Shown here in pieces: positions 32,863-41,496 of a stretch of 64,000 nt of DNA. Every line of letters begins with the position of its first letter. Within the stretch, counting starts at the first letter, position 1. Source of the stretch: Flavobacterium sp. N2270. Its GTDB lineage: Bacteria > Bacteroidota > Bacteroidia > Flavobacteriales > Flavobacteriaceae. The notes under the pieces are model-generated. The model worked only from the letters and a program-made list of their open reading frames with translations. It made no database searches and was not told the origin of the DNA. The translations under genes were made by a program, and so were the position numbers. The stretch is taken from positions 496,001-560,000 of the forward strand of contig NZ_CP110005.1 of assembly GCF_025947225.1 (NCBI RefSeq), written 5' to 3'.

Positions 32863-34215
32863 TTAATCTTCAATTTTATCTTTCATTACAAAAGATTCCA
32901 TGAATTTCGTAGTGTAATTTCCAGCCACATAATCTGGCTCGTCCATTAATTGTCTATGGAACGGAATTGTAGTTTTAATTCCTTCAATAACGAATTCATC
33001 TAAAGCACGTTTCATTTTGCTTATAGCTTCTTCTCTAGATTGTGCTGTTGTGATTAACTTAGCAATCATAGAGTCGTAATTTGGCGGAATTGTATATCCC
33101 GAATACACATGTGTATCTAATCGAACTCCATGTCCTCCAGGTGTATGCAATGTAGTAATTTTTCCAGGCGAAGGTCTAAAGTCATTATATGGATCTTCAG
33201 CATTAATACGACATTCTATTGAATGTAACAATGGAAAATAGTTTTTACCCGAAATAGGAATTCCGGCTGCAACCATAATTTGCTCACGTATCAAATCAAA
33301 ATCAATAACTTGTTCTGTAATAGGGTGTTCTACTTGAATACGCGTATTCATTTCCATAAAATAGAAATTTCTATGCTTATCTACTAAAAACTCAACCGTT
33401 CCTGCACCTTCATACTTAATGTATTCAGCAGCTTTTACAGCAGCTGCACCCATAGCATTACGCAATTCATCAGTCATAAAAGGAGAAGGAGTTTCTTCAG
33501 TTAATTTTTGATGACGGCGTTGTACCGAACAATCTCTTTCAGATAAATGACACGCTTTACCAAATGAATCACCTACAACTTGAATTTCAATATGTCTTGG
33601 CTCTTCGATAAGTTTTTCCATATACATATCGTCGTTTCCGAAAGCAGCTTTACTTTCTTGACGAGCAGATTCCCAAGCATTTTTTAAATCTTCTTTTTTC
33701 CAAATAGCACGCATACCTTTTCCACCACCACCAGCAGAAGCTTTAAGCATTACTGGATAACCGGTAGTTTCTGCAACTTTTTCACATTCTTCATAAGTAG
33801 CAATAATACCTTCACTTCCTGGTACACATGGAACGCCAGCTTCAATCATTGTAGATTTTGCATTGGCTTTATCTCCCATTCGATCAATCATTTCTGGAGA
33901 AGCTCCAATAAATTTGATTCCGTGTTCTTGGCAAATTTTAGAAAATTTAGCATTTTCAGAAAGAAAGCCATATCCTGGATGAATAGCATCCGCATTAGTA
34001 ATTTCTGCAGCAGCAATAATATTTGACATTTTTAAATATGACAAATTACTCGCCGCTGGACCAATACAAACCGCTTCATCTGCAAAACGTACATGCAAAC
34101 TTTCAGCATCAGCAGTAGAATAAACAGCTACTGTTTTGATGCCCATTTCCTTACAAGTTCTAATTACACGTAGTGCAATTTCACCTCTATTGGCAATTAA
34201 TATTTTTTTAAACAT
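32863..34215 (-). CDS. accC: Biotin carboxylase subunit of acetyl-CoA carboxylase
   Basis: A 450-residue ATP-grasp enzyme that carboxylates biotin on AccB using ATP and bicarbonate, the first half-reaction of malonyl-CoA synthesis. The N-terminal pre-ATP-grasp segment [17 protein letters not shown], the ATP-binding GGGGKGMRA (near 165-173) and the [14 protein letters not shown] active-site stretch (near 287-300) are present. It is the last gene of fabH-accB-accC, 95 bases after accB. The gap contains an inverted repeat. Confidence 0.97.
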   Translation of the reverse strand: MFKKILIANRGEIALRVIRTCKEMGIKTVAVYSTADAESLHVRFADEAVCIGPAASNLSYLKMSNIIAAAEITNADAIHPGYGFLSENAKFSKICQEHGIKFIGASPEMIDRMGDKANAKSTMIEAGVPCVPGSEGIIATYEECEKVAETTGYPVMLKASAGGGGKGMRAIWKKEDLKNAWESARQESKAAFGNDDMYMEKLIEEPRHIEIQVVGDSFGKACHLSERDCSVQRRHQKLTEETPSPFMTDELRNAMGAAAVKAAEYIKYEGAGTVEFLVDKHRNFYFMEMNTRIQVEHPITEQVIDFDLIREQIMVAAGIPISGKNYFPLLHSIECRINAEDPYNDFRPSPGKITTLHTPGGHGVRLDTHVYSGYTIPPNYDSMIAKLITTAQSREEAISKMKRALDEFVIEGIKTTIPFHRQLMDEPDYVAGNYTTKFMESFVMKDKIED

Positions 34216-34225
34216 CTTTTTTAAA

Positions 34226-34292
34226 TTAGATAATTAGACAATTGGATTGTTGGATTTATAGATAATTCGAAAGTATTTTTCTAATTATCTAA
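34226..34292. repeat. Inverted repeat in the accB-accC gap
   Basis: TTAGATAATTAG (34226-34237) is the exact reverse complement of CTAATTATCTAA (34281-34292), separated by 43 bases. The spacer has an imperfect ATTGGATTGTTGGATTT repeat, and AAAACCTAAAAACCTAAA follows. It could form a long stem in the accB-accC transcript. Confidence 0.6.
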
Positions 34293-34310
34293 AAACCTAA
34301 AAACCTAAAT

Positions 34311-34793
34311 TTAAGATGGATCAACTAAAAATAATGGTTGATCGAATTCAACTGGTGAAGAATCGTCAACTAATATTTTAACGATTTTACCTGAAACTTC
34401 AGATTCAATTTCGTTAAATAATTTCATAGCTTCAATAACACATAAAACATCTCCTTTAGCAATTGTAGTACCTACTTCTACAAAAACAGGCTTATCTGGC
34501 GATGGTTTTCTATATAAAGTACCAATAATTGGAGACTTAACAGTGATGTATTTTGAATCCTCATCAGCTGGAACTGCGGCAACTGGTGCGGCAGGCGCTG
34601 TTGGAGCAACTGGTTGAGGAGCTGCTGCTTGTGGTAATGCTGCTGAAACAGGAACTTGTTGTATATAAGTTGTTTCACCTCCTTCTGGAGTTGTTTTAAT
34701 AGTGATTTTAAAATCATCCATTTCTAATTTAACTTCCGTAGCTCCAGATTTTGAAACAAATTTGATTAAATTTTGAATTTCTCTAATATCCAT
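34311..34793 (-). CDS. accB: Biotin carboxyl carrier protein of acetyl-CoA carboxylase
   Basis: A 160-residue carrier protein. An N-terminal part (1-45), an Ala/Pro/Gln-rich linker (about 50-78) and a biotinyl domain (80-158) are in order. The biotin attachment Lys124 lies in [11 protein letters not shown]. It is 28 bases after fabH and 95 bases before accC, on the same strand. Biotin supply depends on bioB (54633-55715 in this window) and other biotin genes outside it. Confidence 0.97.
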   Translation of the reverse strand: MDIREIQNLIKFVSKSGATEVKLEMDDFKITIKTTPEGGETTYIQQVPVSAALPQAAAPQPVAPTAPAAPVAAVPADEDSKYITVKSPIIGTLYRKPSPDKPVFVEVGTTIAKGDVLCVIEAMKLFNEIESEVSGKIVKILVDDSSPVEFDQPLFLVDPS

Positions 34794-34821
34794 AATGTTA
34801 CTATTTGATTTAGTTTGTTTG

Positions 34822-35820
34822 TTATTGCTTAGTATATGCCCATTTTAAGTAAATAGCTCCCCATGTGAAACCACCACCAAATGCTGCAAATATTATATTA
34901 TCTCCTTTTTTTAATTGATTTTCAAAATCACAAAGTAATAATGGTAATGTTGCAGAAGTTGTATTACCATATTTTTGAATGTTAATTAGTACTTTAGAAT
35001 CGTCTAATCCCATTCTGTTAGATGTAGCATCAATAATACGCTTATTTGCTTGGTGTGCTACTAACCAATTTACATCATCATGAGTAAGGCTATTACGTTG
35101 CATGATTTTTTCACTAACATCAGCCATTCCTGAAACTGCATATTTAAATACGGTTTTACCGTCTTGAAAAACATAATGCTGCTTGTTTTTTACCGTTTCT
35201 TCTGAAGGCGGCAAGATTGACCCTCCTGCTTCAATTTTAAGAAATTCTCTACCAATTCCATCACTTCTTAGAATTTCATCTTGCAAACCTAAACCCTCTT
35301 CATTTGGTTCAAACAAAACTGCTCCAGCACCATCACCAAAAATTATACATGTTGCTCTATCAGTATAATCAATAATAGATGACATTTTATCTGCTCCTAT
35401 TAATAATACTTTTTTGTATTTCCCTGAAGTAATGTATGCTGAAGCGGTAGACATTCCGTAAAGAAAACTTGAGCAAGCTGCATGTAAATCGTATGCAAAA
35501 GCATTTGTTGCGCCTATTTGTGTAGCCACATAAACTCCTGTTGAAGCAACTGGCATATCTGGTGTAGCTGTAGCCATGATTACCAAATCAATCTCTTTTG
35601 GATCAAGATTAGCTTTTATTATTAAATCCTGAGCAGCTTTAATAGCAAGGAAGGATGTTCCTTGACCTTCTTCTTTTAATATTCTTCTTTCTTTAATACC
35701 TGTTCTGCTTGTAATCCATTCATCATTAGTATCTACTAATGTTTCTAGCACTTGATTAGACAAAACATAATCTGGCACATATGAACCTATTGCTGTAATT
35801 GCGGCAGTGATTTTAGTCAT
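34822..35820 (-). CDS. fabH: 3-oxoacyl-ACP synthase III (FabH)
   Basis: A 332-residue condensing enzyme that joins acetyl-CoA (or another short acyl-CoA) with malonyl-ACP to start fatty-acid synthesis. The catalytic triad is visible: Cys116 in [12 protein letters not shown], His in [12 protein letters not shown] and Asn in [10 protein letters not shown]. Branched or straight primer preference is not visible. It leads fabH-accB-accC on the minus strand. A terminator upstream separates it from yceD-rpmF. Confidence 0.96.
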   Translation of the reverse strand: MTKITAAITAIGSYVPDYVLSNQVLETLVDTNDEWITSRTGIKERRILKEEGQGTSFLAIKAAQDLIIKANLDPKEIDLVIMATATPDMPVASTGVYVATQIGATNAFAYDLHAACSSFLYGMSTASAYITSGKYKKVLLIGADKMSSIIDYTDRATCIIFGDGAGAVLFEPNEEGLGLQDEILRSDGIGREFLKIEAGGSILPPSEETVKNKQHYVFQDGKTVFKYAVSGMADVSEKIMQRNSLTHDDVNWLVAHQANKRIIDATSNRMGLDDSKVLINIQKYGNTTSATLPLLLCDFENQLKKGDNIIFAAFGGGFTWGAIYLKWAYTKQ

Positions 35821-35938
35821 AAAAATATATTTTCCTTTCGAATTATATTTGATTTCGAAAAGTTGTGAAAATTACAAAAAAAAAGTCAAACGCAATAAAT
35901 AGAGCCCGTTAAAATTTATAACGAGGTGTAATTAACAA

Positions 35939-35965
35939 AAAAACTCTCACTATGTGAGAGTTTTT
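35939..35965 (-). terminator. Terminator after yceD-rpmF
   Basis: AAAAACTCTCAC (35939-35950) pairs with GTGAGAGTTTTT (35954-35965) around a TAT loop. It ends the yceD-rpmF transcript ahead of fabH. Confidence 0.88.
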
Positions 35966-35985
35966 CTCTATTTATAAAAACTGTA

Positions 35986-36180
35986 TTAAGCTACAGCTTC
36001 CGTTTTATCAATAACTACTTGACCTCTGTAGTACATTTTACCTTCAGACCAGTAAGCTCTGTGATATAAATGCGCTTCTCCTGTTGTAGGGCAAGTTGCT
36101 ATTTGCGGAACTGACGCTTTGTAATGTGTTCTTCTCTTATCTCTTCTTGTTTTCGAGATTTTTCTCTTTGGATGTGCCAT
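35986..36180 (-). CDS. rpmF: 50S ribosomal protein L32
   Basis: A 64-residue basic ribosomal protein. It starts [20 protein letters not shown], as in bacterial L32, and has a single Cys in [17 protein letters not shown], so it lacks the usual zinc-ribbon cysteine set. It follows the YceD gene by nine bases, the usual bacterial arrangement, and ends at a strong hairpin. Confidence 0.96.
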   Translation of the reverse strand: MAHPKRKISKTRRDKRRTHYKASVPQIATCPTTGEAHLYHRAYWSEGKMYYRGQVVIDKTEAVA

Positions 36181-36189
36181 TTTACTATA

Positions 36190-36723
36190 TTATTTATCCG
36201 TTAATAGTTTTTTTAAATTTTCCCACCTTGGGTCAATATCTTCATTCACTTTATGCTCTTCTTTTGGAGCTAATTTATCTAATGTATCAAAAGCTTCTGT
36301 TTTAAGCGTTCCATCTTTTACTCCAGGATGAACTCTTTTAAAAGGAACTGACAAAACTATACTTTCATATATGTATTGCGATACATTAAGTTGAAATTCA
36401 CCATGAGGAAGAATTAATAGCTCTTCATTCTCATTATTAAATTCCTCTCCAAACTTTACAACAAGATTAAATTTTCCTTTAATTTTTAAATCAAAATCTT
36501 CTCCTGTCATATCACAAGGAACATTTACAGTTCCTTTATGAACAAAACACAACTCCATTATTGTGCTTTTCTTTTCTAACATCAAGCTGACTGTTACATC
36601 AACATTTTTGTATTCATCAAATTGAAATTCTTCAAAAAAAGAATCACCTATTTGATATTCAAACTGATGCTTGCCTTCTTTCAATCCAGCAAAAGGTATT
36701 AAAAACTCTTTTAAATTCTTCAT
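36190..36723 (-). CDS. YceD/DUF177 family protein
   Basis: A 177-residue DUF177 (YceD) protein. The family core segment VPCDMTGEDFDLKIKG is present, with Cys at that position and another at ELCFVHKG. The usual neighbour is rpmF, as here. YceD is linked in other bacteria and plants to 23S rRNA maturation or ribosome assembly, but the exact role in this organism is unknown. Its start at ATG 36723 lies 29 bases after a well-formed promoter. Confidence 0.93.
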   Translation of the reverse strand: MKNLKEFLIPFAGLKEGKHQFEYQIGDSFFEEFQFDEYKNVDVTVSLMLEKKSTIMELCFVHKGTVNVPCDMTGEDFDLKIKGKFNLVVKFGEEFNNENEELLILPHGEFQLNVSQYIYESIVLSVPFKRVHPGVKDGTLKTEAFDTLDKLAPKEEHKVNEDIDPRWENLKKLLTDK

Positions 36724-36751
36724 AACATCAACTCTACCCTCTTAGGGGATG

Positions 36752-36779
36752 CAAAGATATAAAATTATTGTAAATTCAA
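36752..36779 (-). promoter_or_regulatory. Promoter of yceD-rpmF
   Basis: On the minus strand, TTG at 36779-36777, exactly 17 bases of spacing, then TATCTTTG at 36759-36752. The ATG follows at 36723. Confidence 0.65.
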
Positions 36780-36808
36780 ACTCGTTATAAACATTTTTTT
36801 GTTTATAA

Positions 36809-37852
36809 CTAATTTCGCTTTGTTTTTAAAGGGTTTTGAATAAGTTCTTGATACTCATTTCTCTTATAATAAACATCAATTGCCAAATATAATGCCTCTC
36901 TAAACGACATAGGATTAGCTAAATTCTTACCTGCAATTTCAAAAGCGGTTCCATGATCTGGAGAGGTACGGATTTTATTTAATCCTGCCGTATAGTTAAC
37001 TCCTTTACCAAATGAAAGTGTTTTAAACGGAATCAACCCTTGATCGTGATACATTGCCAAAATTGCATCGTATTTTTCATATTGTGACGAACCGAAAAAA
37101 CTATCTGATGCATAGGGCCCGAAAACCATCTCACCTTTGTCAAATAATTTTTTAATTGTTGGCTTAATCACATCATCATCTTCACTACCAATGACTCCGT
37201 TATCACCACAGTGTGGATTTAAACCTAAAACTGCAATTTTTGGCTTAGAAATTCCAAAATCAGCTATTAAGCTTTTTTTAATAACCTCTAACTTCTTTAC
37301 CAACAATTCTTCTGTTAATAATTTTGAAACTTCATTTACCGGAACATGATCAGTTAACAAACCAACTCTTAATCTATCACAAACCATCAACATAAGAGCA
37401 TTTCCTTCTAATTCTTGATCTAAATAATCAGTATGTCCTGGGAATTTAAATTCTTCTGACTGAATATTATATTTATTAATAGGTGCTGTAACCAAAACAT
37501 CAATTTCATTTCTTTTTAATGCATTTGTTGCCGCAACGAATGATTTTATAGCATACTTACCTACTTTTTCATCTGTAACACCAAAATCAATATTCACTCC
37601 TTCTTTCCAAACATTTAAAACATTAATTTTTCCATTTATCAATTGATCAAGAGAATCAATACCTTGAATACTTGAGGTAAGTGATAAGTTTTTCTTTAAA
37701 AAAGAAATAATTTTAACGTTCCCAAATATTACAGGAGTACAAAATTCTAAAACTCTACTATCTTCAAATGTCTTTAAAATAACTTCAGGCCCAATACCAT
37801 TCAAATCACCTATTGAAATACCTACAATTATATTTTCTGCTTTTTTAACCAT
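36809..37852 (-). CDS. pdxA: 4-hydroxythreonine-4-phosphate dehydrogenase
   Basis: A 347-residue PdxA-family dehydrogenase of the deoxyxylulose-5-phosphate-dependent vitamin B6 pathway. The family N-terminus ISIGDLNGIGPEVI, the PGHTDYLDQE segment, LNPHCGDNGVIG and AMYHDQGLIPFK (metal-binding histidines) are present. Its start diverges from ribE, with overlapping promoter boxes. A hairpin with GTTATAAAC arms straddles its stop codon, but lacks a T run. Confidence 0.96.
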   Translation of the reverse strand: MVKKAENIIVGISIGDLNGIGPEVILKTFEDSRVLEFCTPVIFGNVKIISFLKKNLSLTSSIQGIDSLDQLINGKINVLNVWKEGVNIDFGVTDEKVGKYAIKSFVAATNALKRNEIDVLVTAPINKYNIQSEEFKFPGHTDYLDQELEGNALMLMVCDRLRVGLLTDHVPVNEVSKLLTEELLVKKLEVIKKSLIADFGISKPKIAVLGLNPHCGDNGVIGSEDDDVIKPTIKKLFDKGEMVFGPYASDSFFGSSQYEKYDAILAMYHDQGLIPFKTLSFGKGVNYTAGLNKIRTSPDHGTAFEIAGKNLANPMSFREALYLAIDVYYKRNEYQELIQNPLKTKRN

Positions 37853-37873
37853 GATGAGTTCCTAATTTATGCT

Positions 37874-37881
37874 TACTTTTG
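37874..37881 (+). promoter_or_regulatory. Candidate -7 box for riboflavin synthase
   Basis: TACTTTTG matches TAnnTTTG, 29 bases before the ribE ATG at 37911. Seven bases further on begins the oppositely oriented box for pdxA. Confidence 0.45.
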
Positions 37882-37886
37882 AAGTG

Positions 37887-37894
37887 CAAATTTA
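37887..37894 (-). promoter_or_regulatory. Candidate -7 box for pdxA
   Basis: The minus strand reads TAAATTTG (37894-37887), 34 bases before the pdxA ATG at 37852. It lies inside the start region of the divergent ribE transcript. Confidence 0.45.
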
Positions 37895-37910
37895 GTAAAA
37901 TAATATCAGT

Positions 37911-38501
37911 ATGTTCACAGGAATAATAGAAACAATAGGACTAGTAAAAGAAATTGTAAAAGAGAATGACAATTTACACATTAAGATACAATCAAATATT
38001 ACAAATGAACTAAAAATCGACCAAAGTGTTGCTCACAATGGGATATGTTTAACCGTTATCGCAATTAATGGCAATACATATACAGTAACAGCAATTAATG
38101 AAACTGTAAAAAAAACAAATATTAGCCAATTACTTCCTGGAGAAAATATAAATTTAGAAAGAGCAATGAAACTTGGCGATAGACTTGATGGACATATCGT
38201 GCAAGGCCATGTTGATCAGACTGGAAAATGCATTAATATTAAAGAAGACAACGGAAGCTGGATATTTACTTTTGAATATGATAAAAATTTAAACAACATC
38301 ACTATAGAAAAAGGGTCAATTACCATTGACGGAACAAGTTTAACAGTTGTTGATTCAAAATTAAATGAATTTAGCGTAGCTATAATACCATATACTTTTG
38401 AGCATACAAATTTTAAAAACTACAAAAAAGGAACAATTGTAAATTTAGAATTTGATGTTATTGGAAAGTATGTAAAAAGAATTCAAGACTTAAGGTCATA
38501 A
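37911..38501 (+). CDS. ribE: Riboflavin synthase, alpha subunit
   Basis: A 196-residue enzyme that dismutates two dimethyl-ribityllumazine molecules to riboflavin. It starts MFTGIIETIG and contains two similar lumazine-binding halves (about 1-92 and 93-190), with VAHNGICLTV in the first and GSITIDGTSLTV in the second. Its stop lies at the start of a bidirectional terminator shared with the small gene on the other strand. ribF lies elsewhere in the window (52352-53287). Confidence 0.96.
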   Translation: MFTGIIETIGLVKEIVKENDNLHIKIQSNITNELKIDQSVAHNGICLTVIAINGNTYTVTAINETVKKTNISQLLPGENINLERAMKLGDRLDGHIVQGHVDQTGKCINIKEDNGSWIFTFEYDKNLNNITIEKGSITIDGTSLTVVDSKLNEFSVAIIPYTFEHTNFKNYKKGTIVNLEFDVIGKYVKRIQDLRS

Positions 38502-38528
38502 AAAAAGCTCTTATAAAGAGCTTTTTTT
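38501..38528. terminator. Bidirectional terminator overlapping a stop codon
   Basis: AAAAAAGCTCTT (38501-38512) pairs with AAGAGCTTTTTT after an ATA loop. The stop codon of the minus-strand gene (TAA at 38513-38511) lies in the stem and loop. Confidence 0.85.
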
Positions 38529-38720
38529 TGTTATAAAATATTTTCTTGTTAGTATGTAACCTAATCCTAAAGCAACAAAAAACATTACTACAATTCCACC
38601 ATCAATAGGTAATCCCGGCGGCGGCGGCGGTGTAGGAGGTGGAGGCGTTTGAGAAAACATTAATTGGGAACTCAACATCACCATCAAAACTAAAACTATT
38701 TTTTGTATTGTTACTTTCAT
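38511..38720 (-). CDS. Tiny Pro-rich membrane protein with PID-CTERM-like tail
   Basis: A 69-residue protein with a signal peptide (residues 1-24, ending MFSQ), a linker TPPPPTPPPPPGLPIDGGI and one C-terminal membrane helix (GGIVVMFFVALGLGYILT, about 43-60), then a basic end RKYFITKKSSL. The P-P-P-G-L-P-I-D-G-G plus helix plus basic tail layout matches what I recall as the short PID-CTERM sorting tail of Flavobacteriia, analogous to PEP-CTERM tails. Here almost nothing lies between signal and tail. Function is unknown. Confidence 0.75.
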   Translation of the reverse strand: MKVTIQKIVLVLMVMLSSQLMFSQTPPPPTPPPPPGLPIDGGIVVMFFVALGLGYILTRKYFITKKSSL

Positions 38721-38944
38721 ATGTCGTAAAAATATAAAAATTTTTATTCTACCAAAAGAAAAAAACTTTTTTTTAAAATTATTTTTTATTTGTTTAAAAG
38801 AATAATTCTACTCGTTTTCATTTATAAAACACGAAAATATAAATATTTTTATACTTTCCAACTATTTTATTAAAAAAAAGTTAAAAAAATCTTAATCTTT
38901 TTTATTGAGGTCACATCAAAACAACCTCATGTATTTTAAAATTG
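38721..38944. other. AT-rich intergenic region
   Basis: A 224-base stretch of very high AT content with no frame or RNA that I can support. TGAGGT (38906-38911) and ACCTCA (38924-38929) could pair as a weak hairpin behind tRNA-Met, but a T run does not follow directly. Confidence 0.5.
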
Positions 38945-39018
38945 TGGTCCCACCTGGGCTCGAACCAGGGACCACCTGATTATGAGTCAGGTGCTCTAAC
39001 CAACTGAGCTATAGGACC
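38945..39018 (-). tRNA. tRNA-Met (anticodon CAT)
   Basis: The minus strand folds as a 74-base cloverleaf: acceptor GGTCCTA with TGGGACC, D arm TAGCTCAGTTGGTTAGAGC, anticodon stem CCTGA with loop CTCATAA, and T arm with GGTTCGAGCCC. The anticodon is CAT. The 3' CCA is not encoded. It lacks initiator features, so elongator Met is most likely; tRNA-Ile2, which also has CAT before modification, is the alternative. Confidence 0.88.
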
Positions 39019-39113
39019 AGTTTGGTTTTTTTTATTCTTAACAAAACTTATTATTCTGTTAAGAGTGTGCAATATTACTACTAATTTTTATTTGACACAA
39101 GATTTTTTAATTT

Positions 39114-39521
39114 TTATTTTTTTGTTGCATCTTGGCACAATTCAATCAAAACACCATTTGTTGACTTTGGATGCAAAAAAACAACTAGCTTATTATCTGC
39201 TCCTTTCTTAGGAACATCGTTCAAAACTACAAAACCTTCCTTTTTTAACCTCTTAATTTCAGAATCAATATCTTCAACATCAAAAGCAACATGATGTATC
39301 CCTTCTCCTTTTTTCTCAAGAAATTTTGCTATTGGACTATCTTCATTAGTTGCCTCAAGTAACTCAATCTTATTTGGTCCATTCATGAAAAATGAAGTCT
39401 TAACCCCTTCACTCTTAACCTCTTCTTCTTTATAGGGTGGATTCCCAAAAAGTTTTTCAAACAAAACATTTGACTCCTTTAAACTTTTAACCGCAATTCC
39501 AATATGCTCAATTTTTTTCAT
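39114..39521 (-). CDS. mce: Methylmalonyl-CoA epimerase
   Basis: A 135-residue glyoxalase-fold (VOC) protein that interconverts the R and S forms of methylmalonyl-CoA. It starts MKKIEHIGIAVKSL with metal-ligand His6, and has KIELLEATNEDSPIAKF, GIHHVAFDV (second ligand region) and VLIELCQ (Glu ligand). Length is typical. No mutase gene lies in the window, so it probably serves a propionate route encoded elsewhere. It is convergent with nothing close and lies upstream of tRNA-Met on the same strand. Confidence 0.92.
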   Translation of the reverse strand: MKKIEHIGIAVKSLKESNVLFEKLFGNPPYKEEEVKSEGVKTSFFMNGPNKIELLEATNEDSPIAKFLEKKGEGIHHVAFDVEDIDSEIKRLKKEGFVVLNDVPKKGADNKLVVFLHPKSTNGVLIELCQDATKK

Positions 39522-39624
39522 TATATATGTTTTTTATTATCAATAAAAAATCTTTAATATTTGTAATGCAAAATAACAATAAGTTTTCGATTCTAAAAAA
39601 ACTAAAAGATAAAACTCTTTTACG

Positions 39625-39632
39625 TATTTTTG
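39625..39632 (+). promoter_or_regulatory. Candidate -7 box almost touching the rbfA start
   Basis: TATTTTTG matches TAnnTTTG and ends four bases before the ATG at 39637. Transcription would begin at or next to the start codon, implying a leaderless mRNA. No -33 TTG is visible. Confidence 0.4.
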
Positions 39633-39636
39633 CATC

Positions 39637-40029
39637 ATGGAAACAAATAGACAAAAAAAATTCGGAACATTACTTCAAAATGATTTAGTAGATATTTTAC
39701 AAGGAGAAGTACGTAAAAACGGAATGACTAATTTAATTATTTCTGTTTCAAAAGTAAATGTAACTTCAGATCTTTCAATTGCAAAAGTATTTTTAAGCGT
39801 ATTCCCATCTGATAAAGGTGCCGAAATATTAGCTGCAGTTAAATCTAACACACCAATGATAAAACATGATTTAGCGCAAAGAGTAAAAAATCAGTTAAGA
39901 AAAGTACCTAATTTAGTTTTCTATATTGATGACAGTTTGGATTACATTGAAAACATAGACAAGGCATTAAAAGGAGAAGAAAATCCAGTTGAAAATCCAG
40001 AATTATTAGAAAAAAGAAAGAAAGCTTAA
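39637..40029 (+). CDS. rbfA: 30S ribosome-binding factor RbfA
   Basis: A 130-residue RbfA protein that helps mature the 16S rRNA 5' end of the small subunit. The KH-like fold segments VSKVNVTSDLSIAKVFLSV and LRKVPNLVFYIDDSLDYIE are typical. The C-terminus is charged and helical. The next gene starts one base after the rbfA stop. Length is normal. Confidence 0.94.
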   Translation: METNRQKKFGTLLQNDLVDILQGEVRKNGMTNLIISVSKVNVTSDLSIAKVFLSVFPSDKGAEILAAVKSNTPMIKHDLAQRVKNQLRKVPNLVFYIDDSLDYIENIDKALKGEENPVENPELLEKRKKA

Positions 40030-40030
40030 G

Positions 40031-41227
40031 TTGAATTTCTCTTTATACATAGCGAAAAGATATTTTTTAAGTTTTAGTAAAAACTCGTCTATAAATATAA
40101 TTACCGGAATTGCATCGTTGGGAATTATTGCTAGTTCAATGGCATTACTAATCGTTTTATCTGTATTTAGCGGTTTAAGAGATTTTAGTTTAAGTTTCAC
40201 CAATGCCTCAGATCCTGATATTAAAATGCTTCCAAAATCAGGAAAAACAATTTTAATTACGGCAGAACAAGAAAAAGCCATAAAAAACTCCACCTACATT
40301 TCAACCTATTCAAAAACAGTTGAAGAGAGAGTACTTTTTTATTATAATGAAAAAGAGCATGTTGCTTATTTAAAAGGTGTTGATTCACTATTTACAAAAT
40401 CAAACTCGTTTAGCGATCAACTTTATACTGGAGATTGGTTTGAAACAGAAACTTCACAAGTTGTTGTTGGCTATGAAATTAGCAGAAAATTATCATTAGG
40501 ATTATTTGATTTTAATAATGGCTTAGAAGTTTTTTCTCCAAAGCCAGGAAAAGGAACTATCGAAACCCCAGATGAAGCTTTCAACAAAACAGTATTACAA
40601 CCAGTTGGTATTTACGCAATTAACGAAGAGATAGATAATAAATACGTATTTTGTGATATTGCCGTTTGTCAAAAACTCTTGGAATACAAAAAAAATCAGA
40701 TTTCCTCAATAGAGTTTAAAAAGAAAAAAAACGTTTCTGACGAAGATGCCATATCTGAGCTAAACACCATTTTTAAAAACAAAACCGATTTCAAAACACG
40801 TATTCAACTAAATGATGCTTTATACAAAATGTTAAATACTGAAAACATTGCTGTATATTTAATTTTTACACTCGTAATCATAATAGCCCTTTTCAATTTA
40901 GTTGGAGCGCTAATTATGATGATTCTAGATAAAAAATCAAATTTAAAAACCCTTTATAACATTGGAACACCTGTAGAAAAATTACAATCTATTTTTCTTT
41001 ACCAAGGAACTCTTTTAACTCTATTCGGTGGATTAATCGGAACCTTACTTGGCGTATTAATTGTTTGGATTCAACAACAGTATGAAATTGTAATGATTAC
41101 CCCAACACTTGCATATCCAGTTATATTAGAATTGAAAAATATAGGAATTGTTTTATTTACAATACTTTTTCTTGGAATTTTCGCATCATGGATCGCAAGT
41201 ACAAGAGTAAATAAAAATTTATTTTAA
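40031..41227 (+). CDS. ABC transporter permease, LolC/LolE or FtsX type
   Basis: A 398-residue permease with a membrane helix near the N-terminus (about 19-45), a large periplasmic domain (46-270) and three helices near the C-terminus (about 275-300, 325-350, 368-390). The N-terminus FSLYIAKRYFLSFSKNSSINIITGIASLG resembles LolC/LolE lipoprotein-release permeases, hence export of lipoproteins to the outer membrane is likely. The start is TTG at 40031, one base after the rbfA stop. A LolD ATPase gene is not nearby. Outer-membrane lipoprotein targeting in Bacteroidota differs from E. coli, so the exact role is open. Confidence 0.87.
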   Translation: MNFSLYIAKRYFLSFSKNSSINIITGIASLGIIASSMALLIVLSVFSGLRDFSLSFTNASDPDIKMLPKSGKTILITAEQEKAIKNSTYISTYSKTVEERVLFYYNEKEHVAYLKGVDSLFTKSNSFSDQLYTGDWFETETSQVVVGYEISRKLSLGLFDFNNGLEVFSPKPGKGTIETPDEAFNKTVLQPVGIYAINEEIDNKYVFCDIAVCQKLLEYKKNQISSIEFKKKKNVSDEDAISELNTIFKNKTDFKTRIQLNDALYKMLNTENIAVYLIFTLVIIIALFNLVGALIMMILDKKSNLKTLYNIGTPVEKLQSIFLYQGTLLTLFGGLIGTLLGVLIVWIQQQYEIVMITPTLAYPVILELKNIGIVLFTILFLGIFASWIASTRVNKNLF

Positions 41228-41228
41228 C

Positions 41229-41261
41229 AAAAAAGCCTCAATGTAAAACATTAAAGCTTTT
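41229..41261. terminator. Candidate terminator between lol-type permease and tRNA-Leu
   Basis: AAAAGC (41231-41236) and GCTTTT (41256-41261) pair around an inner AATGT/ACATT stem with a CTC/AAA internal loop. Both genes converge on it. Confidence 0.5.
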
Positions 41262-41263
41262 AG

Positions 41264-41343
41264 TACCTTGGGTGGGAATCGAACCCACACTCCGAAGAAC
41301 ACGAGTTTGAGTCGTGCGCGTCTACCAATTCCGCCACCAAGGC
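41264..41343 (-). tRNA. tRNA-Leu (anticodon CAA)
   Basis: The minus strand folds as a class II tRNA of 80 bases: acceptor GCCTTGG with CCAAGGT, D arm with GTGGCGGAATTGGTAGACGC, anticodon stem CACGA with loop CTCAAAC (anticodon CAA), a short variable arm and T arm GTGGGTTCGATTCCCAC. CCA is not encoded. The extra arm and D-loop pattern are typical of tRNA-Leu. Confidence 0.95.
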
Positions 41344-41364
41344 AAAAAATTAATTTTGTGAGTG

Positions 41365-41372
41365 CAAATGTA
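41365..41372 (-). promoter_or_regulatory. Candidate -7 box for tRNA-Leu
   Basis: The minus strand reads TACATTTG (41372-41365), about 22 bases upstream of the tRNA 5' end at 41343. Confidence 0.45.
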
Positions 41373-41437
41373 AAAAAAAATAATTCAATTCACAGAAAAA
41401 TACTTTAAAATATCCTTTCAGAGTTCAATTTTATTAC

Positions 41438-41445
41438 TAAATTTG
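41438..41445 (+). promoter_or_regulatory. Candidate -7 box for prs
   Basis: TAAATTTG matches TAnnTTTG, 51 bases before the prs ATG at 41497. No -33 TTG at normal spacing. Confidence 0.45.
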
Positions 41446-41496
41446 CACCTCGTTTCAACAACACAACACTAACTAACTACTAAACAACAAATTAAC

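Noticed and set aside
36784..36809. Hairpin GTTATAAAC/GTTTATAAC at the pdxA stop as a terminator
   Set aside because: The T run is in the loop rather than after the stem on the minus strand, so it is not a standard terminator.
38906..38929. Hairpin TGAGGT/ACCTCA as tRNA-Met terminator
   Set aside because: The stem is only six pairs with a 12-base loop, and no T run follows immediately on the minus strand.
39036..39064. Inverted repeat TCTTAACA/TGTTAAGA upstream of tRNA-Met
   Set aside because: Eight pairs with a 13-base loop in very AT-rich DNA and no T run; it may be chance.
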